Origin: Amycolatopsis sp. NBC_01480
Lineage (GTDB): Bacteria; Actinomycetota; Actinomycetes; Mycobacteriales; Pseudonocardiaceae
Assembly: GCF_036227205.1 (NCBI RefSeq)
Contig: NZ_CP109442.1
Span: 8,742,001 to 8,806,000 of the forward strand
DNA length: 64,000 bases
Direction of reading: 5' to 3'
Part shown: positions 34,766-44,055 of the stretch, one piece after another
Layout of the letters: each line of letters opens with the position of its first letter
Numbering within the stretch: position 1 is the stretch's first letter
Notes under the pieces: model-generated
Database searches by the model: none
The model's input: only the letters and a program-made list of their open reading frames with translations
Told to the model about the DNA's origin: nothing
Program-made: the position numbers and the translations under genes

Positions 34766-36160
34766 CGATGACCATTCCTCTCTCCACTGAACTGAAGATC
34801 CTGTTGTGCTGGGAAGAACTCACCCCATGTCGTTCTTTTCACACTATGGGCGCGCCCGCCAAAACAAGTCAACAAGAAACCAAGAACAAAGCCAAACACT
34901 GTGGTTGTGCGCCCCCATGGTTCGGATGCGGGGGGCGGGGTTCGGTGCGGTTCGGTACCCCGAAGATCGCCGGCGTTCGGCCGGATCCAAGGCCCTGACC
35001 AGGTTTTATGGCGCAAAGGGCGACGATCTTGCCCGGACGTACCGATGACCGTGAACTGGACGGCGGGCGTTCACCCGCCGGAAAGACAGCGTTCCAACCG
35101 CGCGATTTAATCAACAGTGTGGTGTTGATCGAGCGCACGAGGAAAAGCATCGAGCGGACTTGATGCACATTTAACGTTCGCCATTCCGGGGCACTTCACC
35201 GGAAGGCCGCGCGCGGAATTTGGCGACAGCCAGTGACGCGGTTCAGCAAAAGGCACCAAAACGTTCAAGGTGAGCAAAGCGGAAACCGGCTCGAGCCGAA
35301 TGCGGCGAGAACACCGGCCAAACGATGCGCACGGTGACCTGCCCTCACGTGCGCATCCTCCGGACTCGCCCAGGCGGGCCGAAGGCCCTGACCTCCCGGT
35401 TCGCTCCCCTTCCGCTTCGCCGCGCCGACCCGAGCTGCCCGCTGCGCTGAGCACTCGATCGGCTCCCTTACGTCACCCTCTCGAGGACAGTAGTGGCCTT
35501 GATGTTGGTTCGCAAGCCCTGTGCATGGTTTTACCTTCGTTTAATCCCGTACTGACCAGAAGCCTCCCCTGACACCCCGCCTGACCAGCACGTACCCAAG
35601 CCCTCGGCCGGGCCGGCCGACGCCCGGACCTAGCGGGGATAACCGGCATTTGGGATACGGGGGACATCTAGCACAGGGTGACCAGCAGATGTGGAATCTT
35701 ATTCGCGTTTGACCGCAACACTTCCGCTACGCAAGTAAACGCAGGCCGATGATCCGGACGAACAGGCATAAACCGACATCAAGTGAGTTGCAAACCAACA
35801 TTGCCCTCATTACAGTGAGGTCCGCACCGCTCGCTCGAACGGGTTACCCATCACCCGCCGCACCCCGCCTGGGAGACGCCGGAAGGGACGTGATCATCTC
35901 GGCTCCGCCGATCAGGTCCGGGACAACCGAAACACCGTTGCGCCACCCGGCCGCCCAGCTGCCGGTGACGCCCCGGCCGGTTTTTTCCCACCCGGCGCCG
36001 CCTTCACGGACAACGAGGTCCGGCCCCACAGTGGTCCCCACCCGGTCAGCGCCACTGAGCGGACTTCCCCACCCAGCACCGTTTTCCCCGCTCGCGCACC
36101 CAGACGCGCCAGCGAGCCAGCCCAGGTCAGTGTAGGTCCGAGACAGGACGGGAGGCGATC
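34766..36160. other. 1.4-kb gene-poor control region
   Basis: This is the longest stretch without a credible gene. Short open frames exist in several phases but lack family features, ribosome sites and consistent codon bias. Local composition is more AT-rich at 34840-34900 and 35640-35830. It separates the PAS-LuxR gene (leftward) from the first LAL gene (rightward) and must hold both promoters. The LAL ribosome site GGGAGG is at its right end. I see no tRNA, IS end or large repeat. Confidence 0.7.
34843..34872 (-). promoter_or_regulatory. Promoter-like element for the PAS-luxR gene
   Basis: On the minus strand TTGACT (34867-34872) is followed after 18 bases by CATAGT (34843-34848), close to the housekeeping -35 and -10 hexamers. 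It lies 78 bases before the start codon. Confidence 0.45.
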
Positions 36161-39013
36161 ATGTCCGAGCCGGCGGTTTCCGATCGCCCTCCGGCAAGAG
36201 TGGTGCGCGCGACCGTGAACCTGTCCCCCGCGCTCCTGCCGAACGGCGGCGCGAGCGCCCCCGCCGAGGCCTTGGTGGAGCGCGCGGGCGAAGAGCAGAT
36301 CTTCCGCTATGCGTTGGCAGCACTGGATTCCGGGCAGTCCTCGGTGTTCACCCTCACCGGGCGCCCGGGCACCGGCCGCAGCGCGCTGCTCCGCCGAACC
36401 GTCGCACTGGCGAGGGCCGCCGGTATCCGCTCCCTTCACGTCCGATGCTCGCGCGCCGACGCGGAACTCCCCCACAGCCTCATCGCTCAGCTCACGACCG
36501 CGCTCACCTCGAACCGGCGGCCCGGCCCGGCGGACGGCGCGGGTGAGCAACCCGCCCAGATCGACGAATTCCTTGCCCTGTCCCGGAAACAGCCGTTGTT
36601 GATCGCGGTGGACGACGCCCAGTGGGCCGATCCCGCGTCGCGGCGGTGGATCAGCTCCCTGATCCGGCGGCTGCACACCACGCCCGCCGTGCTGGTCTGC
36701 GCGGTCCGGGGCGACTCACCCGAACTCGGCGACGAACCCGGGGACGGGCCGTGGCCCGCCGACGGCAGCCAGGTGGTGCCGTCGCGCACGCTGAAACTGC
36801 GCCCGCTCAGCGAAACCGGCGTCCGCACGCTGATCGAGGCCGAGTGCCCCGGCCCGGTCGACGAGGAGTTCGTCGCGCACGCGCTGACCACCACCGGTGG
36901 CCTCCCGGCCGTGCTCAAGTCCGTGGCCGAACGGTTCGCGCTGCTGGGTTTGCGGGCCGGCGCCGACCAGCTGCCCGCCTTGTCGCTTCGCGCCTCCGAA
37001 GCCATGGGGCAGTATCTCGACGACCTCACCGGGGACCTTCCCGCGGACGCGCTCGCCCTCCTGCGCGCGATGGCCGTCGCCGGTGATGGCCTCGACTTCG
37101 AGCTCGTGCGGAAACTCGCCGCACCACGGGGCACGCCGACCGCCAGGTCGCTCGGGCTCTTGGTCAGCAACGGCCTCGCGTCCTCTTCGGACGGTCCACG
37201 CCCCGCCACCGCGCAGATCGCGGCGAAGGTGCTGGCGGGCCTGCCGGTGACCGTCCGCCGGGACCTCTACGCCCGCGCCGCGCACCTCGGGCACCACGCG
37301 GCGATCGCCGACCTCGAACTGGGCCGGCTCCTGCTCGACACTTCACCGATCGGCGAGCCGTGGGTGGTCGAGGTGCTGACGCGAGCGGTCGCTCGCAGCC
37401 GTCTCGAGGGCCGCGCGTCGGCCACCCCCGCGCTGCTCTACCGCGCGTTGCGCGAGCCGCTGGACCCACCCCAGCGGCGGGCCCTGCTGGTGGACCTCGC
37501 CGCGGCCGAACTCCGGGAGTCCCCGGACGGCAGCGACCGGCGGCTGCAACAGGTTCTGCTGTCCACCGACGGCGCGTCCGACGGCGCCCTGCTGGTCCCC
37601 GCCGCCGATCTGCTGTTCTCCCGCGGGGACGCGCCGACCTCCGGGCCGGTGATCGCGACCGTCTGCGCGCGGCCCGACCTCGACCCGGCGGCGCTGGCCC
37701 CGTTGATCGCGCTGGGCACACTGGCCGAAGAGGACAGTGCCGGCGAGGAGGCGTTCCCGGCCTACTCCCTGCCCGATCTGCCGGACCTGCCGACCGATCC
37801 GGCGCAGGCCGCGGTCGTCGCGTTCCAGCTCGCGTGCCGCGGCCGCGGGCGGGCCAGGGCCCGCGCGCTCGCCCGCGTCGGGCTGAGCCGGGACGGCGAC
37901 CGGGAACGCCCGCTGAGCACGCGCGTGGCCGCATGCGTCGCCCTGATGTACGCCGACGACACGGCCGAAGCGCTGGCCGGGCTGGACCGGGTGCTCGCCG
38001 ACGCCCGCCGGCGCGATGCCCGGGCGGCGGCCGCACAGGCGCTCGTCGCGCGGGCGGCGGTAGTCCGGCGGTGCGGCCGGCTGAACGAGGCGGCCGACGA
38101 CCTGGTCGCCGCGCGGGCCCAGCTCCCGCTCAGCTGCTGGGCCCCGCGAGCGCTGACGGGTCTGCTCGGCCTCGAAATCGCGCTGAACCTCGACCGCGGC
38201 CAGCTCGACCTCGCCGCGCGCGCGGCCGCCGTGGAACTGCTCCCGGACGCCGAACACGGCATCGGCTGGTCCTATCTGCTGTGCGCGCGCGGAGCCGTGG
38301 ACCTGGCTTCGGGCAAGCCGGAAGCCGCGTTGCGGGCATTCCAGGAATCCGGGCGGCTGCTCTCGACGCGGCAGTGGACGAACCCGGCCATCGCGAGCTG
38401 GCGCACCCTCGCCGCGATGGCCCACCGAGGCTGCGGCGCGATCACCCCCGCGCTCCGGCTGGTCAGCGAAGAACTTCGGCTGGCCAAGGAATGGGGCGCC
38501 CCGAGCACGCTGGGTTCGACCCACCTCGACGCCTGGCGGGCGATGAACGGCACCGAGGCCACGAACGACCTCGAGGAAGCCGTGCGGCTGCTGCGCGATT
38601 CCCCGGCCCGGCTGCGGTTCGCCGCCGCCGCGACCGACCTGGCCGCGGTCCGGATCGACGCCGGTCAGCTCGACGAAGCGGCCGCGCTGCTCCGCGAAGC
38701 CGAAAAGGTGGCTTCGCTGCACTGGGCGGACGACCTCCGGCTCGAAGTGGCTCGCCTGTCCGAGCTGCTCGCCTCGCGGCGGGCGACCCCGGCCGCCACC
38801 GCGCCCGTCTCACCGCACGGAACGCTTACCCAGTCCGAAGAAAACCTCGCCACACTGGCCGTCTCCGGCTGGTCCAACGCGGACATCGCGGACTCGCTCT
38901 CGGTCACCACCCGGACGGTCGAGCTGCGCCTGACCAAGATCTACCGCAAACTGGACGTCACCGGACGCGCCGGGCTGCGTGCGGCGCTCGAGCGCGAACC
39001 CGTGGAACGCTGA
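36161..39013 (+). CDS. LAL-type LuxR regulator 1
   Basis: A 950-residue large ATP-binding regulator of the LuxR family (MalT-like). The N-terminal AAA-type domain has GRPGTGRS at residues 67-74, a Walker A motif in which the usual Lys is Arg, and LIAVDDAQWAD near 145-156 as Walker B. A long helical-repeat middle follows. The C-terminal LuxR helix-turn-helix (about 888-945) has NADIADSLSVTTRTVELRLT. Proteins of this kind (NysRI-III, AmphRI-III) activate polyene clusters. The start ATG has GGGAGG five to six bases upstream. It is followed on the same strand by LAL 2. The Arg in Walker A suggests weak or absent ATP hydrolysis. I cannot say which of the known polyene LAL types it is. Confidence 0.9.
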   Translation: MSEPAVSDRPPARVVRATVNLSPALLPNGGASAPAEALVERAGEEQIFRYALAALDSGQSSVFTLTGRPGTGRSALLRRTVALARAAGIRSLHVRCSRADAELPHSLIAQLTTALTSNRRPGPADGAGEQPAQIDEFLALSRKQPLLIAVDDAQWADPASRRWISSLIRRLHTTPAVLVCAVRGDSPELGDEPGDGPWPADGSQVVPSRTLKLRPLSETGVRTLIEAECPGPVDEEFVAHALTTTGGLPAVLKSVAERFALLGLRAGADQLPALSLRASEAMGQYLDDLTGDLPADALALLRAMAVAGDGLDFELVRKLAAPRGTPTARSLGLLVSNGLASSSDGPRPATAQIAAKVLAGLPVTVRRDLYARAAHLGHHAAIADLELGRLLLDTSPIGEPWVVEVLTRAVARSRLEGRASATPALLYRALREPLDPPQRRALLVDLAAAELRESPDGSDRRLQQVLLSTDGASDGALLVPAADLLFSRGDAPTSGPVIATVCARPDLDPAALAPLIALGTLAEEDSAGEEAFPAYSLPDLPDLPTDPAQAAVVAFQLACRGRGRARARALARVGLSRDGDRERPLSTRVAACVALMYADDTAEALAGLDRVLADARRRDARAAAAQALVARAAVVRRCGRLNEAADDLVAARAQLPLSCWAPRALTGLLGLEIALNLDRGQLDLAARAAAVELLPDAEHGIGWSYLLCARGAVDLASGKPEAALRAFQESGRLLSTRQWTNPAIASWRTLAAMAHRGCGAITPALRLVSEELRLAKEWGAPSTLGSTHLDAWRAMNGTEATNDLEEAVRLLRDSPARLRFAAAATDLAAVRIDAGQLDEAAALLREAEKVASLHWADDLRLEVARLSELLASRRATPAATAPVSPHGTLTQSEENLATLAVSGWSNADIADSLSVTTRTVELRLTKIYRKLDVTGRAGLRAALEREPVER

Positions 39014-39073
39014 GCTTCCCTCCACGATTTCACCCGCGCGTACCGGCGAGCGCTGCGGAAACCCTGTCCAGGC

Positions 39074-39097
39074 CCGATAACACTAGTGATTTATCGG
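39074..39097. promoter_or_regulatory. Inverted repeat upstream of LAL 2
   Basis: CCGATAA and TTATCGG are separated by ten bases that themselves contain ACTAGT. It lies in the gap between LAL 1 and LAL 2, about 125 bases before the LAL 2 start. It may be an operator or a weak terminator. Confidence 0.4.
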
Positions 39098-39222
39098 CGC
39101 CCCATGCGCTTGACTTCCTGTGACGGGCGGTGGCGCCGCCGACCGACCGGTCGATCGACAACCACCACCCCCGTCCTTAAGCTGGTGCACTGCCGTCGAA
39201 TTCCGTGAGGAGTCTGGACCAC

Positions 39223-41943
39223 GTGCTGCTCGAGCGGGAACCCGAAATCGAGTCGCTGACTGCTTCCCTGCGGGAGGCGCGGAGAGGCCGCGGTCAGCTG
39301 CTCGTGCTCGGCGGGCCCCTGGGGGCGGGCAAGTCGCACCTGCTCCACGCGATGCGGGAGCACGCGCTCGGCGAAGGCGTGCCCGCGCTGCAGGCCGGCT
39401 GCGCGCTGCCGGAACGCGATTTCGCGTACGGAATGGCGCACCAGCTCGTCGATTCCGCGCTGCTGCTCGGCCTTTCCGAGCCGAAGCCCCGGGCGTTCGC
39501 CGAAACGGCCGAAGAGCAGGTGCTGGAGAACCTGCACCAGCTGGTCCGCGAATCGAGCGGGCACACTCCGCTCCTGATCCTGGTCGACGACGCGCATTGG
39601 GCCGACGACGCCTCACTCGACTGGCTGAACCGGCTGACCGGGCAGCTCGACGGCCTCTCGATCGTCGTGGTGGTCACGGTGCGCGAAGGCGACCCGCTGA
39701 GCGGCCGGCCCGCGCTGCGCGAGCTGGCCGGACGCGCCGCCGGGAACGTCACCCTCGGGCCGCTTTCGCCGGTGGCCACGAGGATCGCGGTCGCCGAGGA
39801 GTTCGGCGAGCCCGGCGACGACAGCTTCGTCCGCTGCTGCCACGAAACCTCGGCCGGGCGCCCGCTGTTCCTGATGTCCATCCTGGCCGAGCTGCGCCGG
39901 CTCGGCTATCACCCGATCGCCGAGCACGCCGAAGCCGCGCGCCTGCTCCGGCCTTCCGCGCTGCGCCAGCGCATCATGGCCTGCCTGCGGTCCCAGCCCG
40001 AGCCGGTGCGGCGGTTCGCGCACGCGCTCGCCGTGCTCGGCGAGCGGGACAGCCGCGACTTCCTGTGCGCGCTGGCCGGCCTCGACCCAGCCGGCTGCGA
40101 CGCGGCGTCGGACTCGCTGACCCGGCTCGGGCTGCTGGGCCACGAGCCCCCGCACCGGTTCGTCCACCCATCGGTCCGCGACGCCGTCGAGCATTCGATG
40201 GCCACCGACCAGTGGGCGGCATTGCACTCGAAGCTCGCCGAACTGTTGCAGGGCTGCGATTCCCCGGCCGAAGACGTCGCCGCGCACCTGGTCCACGCCG
40301 ACCACCCGCCGGCGCCCTGGGCCGTCGACGTGCTGCGGACGGCCGGGCGCTCGGCGGGAGCGCGAGGCGACTGCGGGGCCGCCACCCGGTACCTGCGGCG
40401 GGCCCTGCTGAGCTGCCCGCCCGACGACGCCGGCCGGGCCCGGCTGCTGGTCGACCTGTCCGCCGCGGAGCGCCGTTTCGACCCTTTCCTTTCGGCGCAG
40501 CACCTGTCCGAGGCGCTGCCGCTGTTCGAGTCCACTCTGGACCGCGGCCGGGCGGCCGTCCGGATCGAACCGCTGACACTCGGCCGGCATCCGGGGCCGG
40601 TGGTGGAACTGCTCGAAGGGCTGCGTGCCGAACTCGGCGACCCGGCCGGGCTGTCCGGCGAGTCCCGCGAGATCTCGCTCAAGCTCGAAGCCCGGGTGCG
40701 GTACGCGCGCCACCGTGACCCCGCCGACCTCGCCGACGCCGTCGACCGGCTGGCCGGGCTCGGCGAGCAGCCGCCGCAGGACACGGCCGGCGAGCGTGAG
40801 CTGATCGGCTCGCTGCTGTTCGCCGCCACGATGTCGGGCACCGGCTCGGCGCGGGTGACCGAACTGGGCGAACGGATCCTCCGGCACGAACCGGCCGCGC
40901 TGGAACAGGTCCACACCGCGACCCCGCTGGTCGTGCGTTCGCTGGTCCTCGCCGACGCGCTGGATGAGGCCGGCGCCTGGCTGGACCTGGTCTCCGCCCA
41001 GGAACGCGAGGTCGGTGCCCCGGCCGCCCGCGCGTTCGTCGCGGTGCAGCGGGCGCTGATCGCCGTGCGCCGCGGAAAGCCGGACGAGGCGGCCGGCCTC
41101 GCCGGGCTGGCACTGGACCTGGCGAACTCCTCGCTCTCGTCGGCGTCGGAGGGCAGCACGCATGCGCTGGTGCTCGCCGCGATGGGCACCGGCGACGCCA
41201 CCACGGCCGCCCGGCTGCTCGGCCGCTGCGCCGAGTACAACGCCGGTGGCGCGTCCTGGTTGGGCAAGCTGGTGCGCGGCGGAATCGCCGCCACCGCGGG
41301 GAATCACGCGGTGGCGCTGGAGTATTTCCATGCCTGCGGCCGTGAACTCGACGCCGCCGGGTGGCGCAATCCCGAGCTGGTGCCGTGGCGCAGCTGGGCG
41401 GCGCTGCTGCACCACCGGCTCGGCCAGCGGGCGGCCGCCGAGGAGCTGATCGAACAGGAGCACGCCCGCACCGTCGAGTGGGGGACGCCGCAGGGCCAGG
41501 GCCGGGCGCTGCGGGTCTGGGGCACCATCACCGAGGGCACCGCGGGAATCGAGCTGCTCCGGCGCTCGGCCGCGGTGCTCAACGATTCGGTCAACCGCCT
41601 GGAGCAGACCAAAACCGGCCGGCTGCTGGCCCAGCGCCTCGGCCAGAGCGACGCCGAATCCCGCCGCCGACGGGAGCAGGACCACGACACTCCCTGGCTC
41701 GTCCCCGCCGCCGGAGGAACGTCCCCGTCCCCGGCGCCCCGCGGCGAGCTGACCGGCTCGGAACGGCGGATCGCCGAGTACGCCGCGCAGGGGCTGACCA
41801 ATCAGCTGATCGCTGAGGAGGTCGACGTGACTCCGCGTACCGTGGAGAAGCACCTCACCAGCGTTTATCGCAAGCTCGGGGTGCCTGGGCGGAGTGCGCT
41901 GGCCGCTGCGCTGGACCGGCTTCCGCCGTCTACATCGGACTGA
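39223..41943 (+). CDS. LAL-type LuxR regulator 2
   Basis: A LAL regulator of about 906 residues. From the preferred GTG at 39223 it starts VLLEREPEIESL, which aligns with the start of LAL 3 and is preceded by GAGGAG at ten bases; a GTG at 39205 would add six residues. Walker A is canonical (GPLGAGKS, residues 31-38) and so is Walker B (ILVDDAHWAD, near 120). The C-terminal LuxR domain has NQLIAEEVDVTPRTVEKHLT and ends in LDRLPPSTSD. It is the only one of the four LALs here with both nucleotide motifs intact. Its last 21 codons are duplicated in decayed form just downstream, at the junction with fruK. A role as cluster activator is inferred from the family. Confidence 0.9.
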   Translation: MLLEREPEIESLTASLREARRGRGQLLVLGGPLGAGKSHLLHAMREHALGEGVPALQAGCALPERDFAYGMAHQLVDSALLLGLSEPKPRAFAETAEEQVLENLHQLVRESSGHTPLLILVDDAHWADDASLDWLNRLTGQLDGLSIVVVVTVREGDPLSGRPALRELAGRAAGNVTLGPLSPVATRIAVAEEFGEPGDDSFVRCCHETSAGRPLFLMSILAELRRLGYHPIAEHAEAARLLRPSALRQRIMACLRSQPEPVRRFAHALAVLGERDSRDFLCALAGLDPAGCDAASDSLTRLGLLGHEPPHRFVHPSVRDAVEHSMATDQWAALHSKLAELLQGCDSPAEDVAAHLVHADHPPAPWAVDVLRTAGRSAGARGDCGAATRYLRRALLSCPPDDAGRARLLVDLSAAERRFDPFLSAQHLSEALPLFESTLDRGRAAVRIEPLTLGRHPGPVVELLEGLRAELGDPAGLSGESREISLKLEARVRYARHRDPADLADAVDRLAGLGEQPPQDTAGERELIGSLLFAATMSGTGSARVTELGERILRHEPAALEQVHTATPLVVRSLVLADALDEAGAWLDLVSAQEREVGAPAARAFVAVQRALIAVRRGKPDEAAGLAGLALDLANSSLSSASEGSTHALVLAAMGTGDATTAARLLGRCAEYNAGGASWLGKLVRGGIAATAGNHAVALEYFHACGRELDAAGWRNPELVPWRSWAALLHHRLGQRAAAEELIEQEHARTVEWGTPQGQGRALRVWGTITEGTAGIELLRRSAAVLNDSVNRLEQTKTGRLLAQRLGQSDAESRRRREQDHDTPWLVPAAGGTSPSPAPRGELTGSERRIAEYAAQGLTNQLIAEEVDVTPRTVEKHLTSVYRKLGVPGRSALAAALDRLPPSTSD

Positions 41944-42100
41944 TCAGGCAGCCTGCAGCAGCCGTCCGCCATCGGTCCGGGCACAGACATGGCCGGGGTG
42001 CCCGGCCACAGGGCGCTGACGGCCGCGCTGGACCGGCCTCACCCGTCCACATCGGACTGATCAACCGGCCTGAAGCAGCCGTCCGCCGTCGATTCGGGCG
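41881..42100. repeat. Imperfect 117-bp tandem duplication at the LAL 2/fruK junction
   Basis: Bases 41881-41983 and 41998-42100 align at a constant offset of 117. The first copy contains the true LAL 2 stop (41941-41943) and a dead minus-strand fruK end reading ARTDGGRLLQAA and stop (41944). The second copy contains a dead LAL 2 end reading GVPGHRALTAALDRPHPSTSD and stop (42058-42060), then the true fruK end. A GC hairpin, GGCCGGG-gtg-CCCGGCC, lies at 41991-42007. Confidence 0.9.
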
Positions 42101-42999
42101 CGGACCCGGACCGACTCCGGGCGGATGTCGGCGGGCCGGGGCATCGTGCTGCCCGGCAACGACACTGCCGCGGCGCCCCAAGCAACTCCCTGGCGCAGCG
42201 CGGAAAACCCGTGGGCCCCGGCCGCGAGGAAACCGGCCAGCGTCGCGTCGCCGGCGCCGACCGAGCTGCGGACGATCGCGGGTGCCTCGGCGTGCCAGAC
42301 GCCCTCGCCGTCGACCAGGAGGGCGCCGTCGCCGCCGAGGCTGGCCAAGACCGTTCCGACGCCGGAGTCGCGTAGTTCCCGTGCCGCGTCGCCGATGTCG
42401 GCGACCGTGGGCAGTTTGCGGCCGACGACCTCTTCGAGCTCCTCGCGGTTCGGCTTGATCAGCGCGGGACCGGCGGCCACGGCCGCGCGCAGGGCGGGTC
42501 CGCTGGTGTCCACCGCGACCCGGATGCCGCGGCCGTCCAGGCGCCGGATGACCTCGGCGTAGAACGCGGGGTCGATCCCGGGCGGGAGGCTGCCGGCGAG
42601 CACCACCCACGAGGCGTCGGCGATGTTGCCGAGGATGGCGTCGAGCAGGTCCGAAACCTCGGTGTCGCTGAGGGTGGCGCCGGGTTCGTTGAGCTTGGTG
42701 ACCGTCGCGTCGGGCTCGACCACGCTCACGTTGATCCGCACCGGGCCGGCCGACGGGACCTGGCACACCTCGATGTCGTAGTCGGTGAGCAGCGCGATCA
42801 GCTGCCGGCCTTCGACCCCGCCGGTCGGGACGATCGCCCGGGCCGGCACGCCGTTGGACACCAGCGCTCGCGCGACGTTGACCCCTTTGCCACCGGGCTG
42901 GACGTGGACGGCGGAGATGCGGTGCACCTGCCCTCGCAGCAGCCCGGCCACCTCCAGGGTCCGGTCGAGGCTGGGGTTCGCGGTCACGGTCACGATCAC
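42061..42999 (-). CDS. fruK: 1-phosphofructokinase (PfkB family)
   Basis: A 312-residue cytoplasmic kinase that phosphorylates fructose 1-phosphate to fructose 1,6-bisphosphate after PTS uptake of fructose. It has TANPSLDRT at the N-terminus, the PGGKGVNVARAL signature near 38-50, and SSVGAGDATLAGF near 250, whose Asp is the catalytic base. The start is a GTG within GAAGTGATCGTG. It is divergent from deoR 2 across 272 bases. The usual partner fructose EIIABC is absent here, so fruK stands apart from its transporter. Tagatose-6-phosphate kinase is the main alternative within the family, but FruK with a DeoR neighbour is the common arrangement. Confidence 0.87.
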   Translation of the reverse strand: MIVTVTANPSLDRTLEVAGLLRGQVHRISAVHVQPGGKGVNVARALVSNGVPARAIVPTGGVEGRQLIALLTDYDIEVCQVPSAGPVRINVSVVEPDATVTKLNEPGATLSDTEVSDLLDAILGNIADASWVVLAGSLPPGIDPAFYAEVIRRLDGRGIRVAVDTSGPALRAAVAAGPALIKPNREELEEVVGRKLPTVADIGDAARELRDSGVGTVLASLGGDGALLVDGEGVWHAEAPAIVRSSVGAGDATLAGFLAAGAHGFSALRQGVAWGAAAVSLPGSTMPRPADIRPESVRVRARIDGGRLLQAG

Positions 43000-43222
43000 T
43001 TCAAACCCCCGGTCGGGACGTCTTCACAGCCCCTCGGTGCGGCGAGGGTTCGAGCTTGGTTTTCTACGGTATTGGAGGTGATTTTGCATGGTTTCACGTT
43101 GCTTTTCAAGTGTCCGCGGGTCTTCCCACATTAATCAAGTGCTTTCGGGCACGGATGCCGCGGGTAGACCAGCTGGACGACGCCGTGAGCCCGGAAGTAG
43201 GTATGTTGCGGTCAGGCAGAAA

Positions 43223-43238
43223 ACCACATAAACTCACA
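43223..43238 (+). promoter_or_regulatory. Motif shared by both deoR upstream regions (copy 2)
   Basis: ACCACATAAACTCACA, differing by one base from the copy at 33151-33166. It ends 33 bases before the ATG, the same distance as at deoR 1. Confidence 0.6.
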
Positions 43239-43271
43239 CGTCACCGAGTCGAGGGGCCAGAGGTGGTGGAG

Positions 43272-44033
43272 ATGTACGCGGAGGAACGACAGCAGATCAT
43301 CCTCGAACGCGCCCGCGCCAAGGGCCGCGTCGACGTGACCGCGCTGGCCGACGAGTTCACCGTCACCACCGAAACGATCCGCCGCGACCTGACCGTGCTC
43401 GAACGCCACGGGGTGCTCCGGCGCGTCCACGGCGGCGCGATCCCGGTGGAGCGCCTCGGTTTCGAGCCTGCGCTGGCCGCCCGTGAAGGCGTGATGATCG
43501 CCGAGAAGGAGCGCATCGCCAAGGCCGCGCTCGCCGAGTTGCCCGACGAGGGCACCATCCTGCTGGACGCCGGCTCCACCACCGCGCGGCTGGCCGAGAT
43601 CCTGCCCGCGGACCGCGAGCTGACCGTGGTGACCCACTCCGTCAGCATCGCGCTGACCCTGACCACGCGCCCGAACCTGACCGTGATGCTCGTCGGCGGG
43701 CGGCTGCGCAGCCGCACTCTGGCGTCCGTGGACGGATGGGCCTTGCAGGCGCTTCAGGACACCTTCGTCGAGGTCGCTTTCATCGCGTCCAACGGCGTGT
43801 CCGCGGACCGCGGCCTGACCACCCCGGACTCCGCCGAGGCCATGGTCAAGCGCGCCGCCATCGCCAGCGCGCGCCGCACCGTCCTGCTGGCAGACCACAC
43901 CAAGGTCGGCAACGACCACTTCGCCCGCTTCGCCAACCTCAGCGACATCGACACGTTCATCACCGACGCGGGCATCGACTCCGCGGTCGCCGCCGAGATC
44001 GGTGCGGCTGGGCCTACTGTCATCACTGCCTGA
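43272..44033 (+). CDS. DeoR-family sugar-phosphate regulator 2
   Basis: A 253-residue repressor-type protein with the DeoR winged helix (TETIRRDLTVLERHGVLRR, residues 31-49) and the sugar-phosphate sensor domain (LDAGSTT, ADHTKVG). Start: ATG at 43272 after a GGAG-like purine run; the longer reading from 43056 is not needed and would lose the alignment with deoR 1. The two DeoR proteins have the same length and roughly 80 per cent identity by eye. It is divergent from fruK, so fructose 1-phosphate is a reasonable inducer. The near-identical recognition helices suggest that the two regulators read the same or overlapping operators, linking fruK and the mannitol operon. Its last codons are repeated as a remnant at 44329-44343. 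Confidence 0.9.
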   Translation: MYAEERQQIILERARAKGRVDVTALADEFTVTTETIRRDLTVLERHGVLRRVHGGAIPVERLGFEPALAAREGVMIAEKERIAKAALAELPDEGTILLDAGSTTARLAEILPADRELTVVTHSVSIALTLTTRPNLTVMLVGGRLRSRTLASVDGWALQALQDTFVEVAFIASNGVSADRGLTTPDSAEAMVKRAAIASARRTVLLADHTKVGNDHFARFANLSDIDTFITDAGIDSAVAAEIGAAGPTVITA

Positions 44034-44055
44034 CTCCAGCTGACCGGGCCTGCGC

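Noticed and set aside
35627..35665. Weak PimM-like matches in the region upstream of LAL 1
   Set aside because: Only partial half-site similarity (GGGGATAACC, GGGGGACATCTAG); too few matches to call a box.
35749..36135. 128-codon plus-strand frame upstream of LAL 1
   Set aside because: Pro/Ser/Thr-rich, no ribosome site and no recognisable domain; treated as noncoding.
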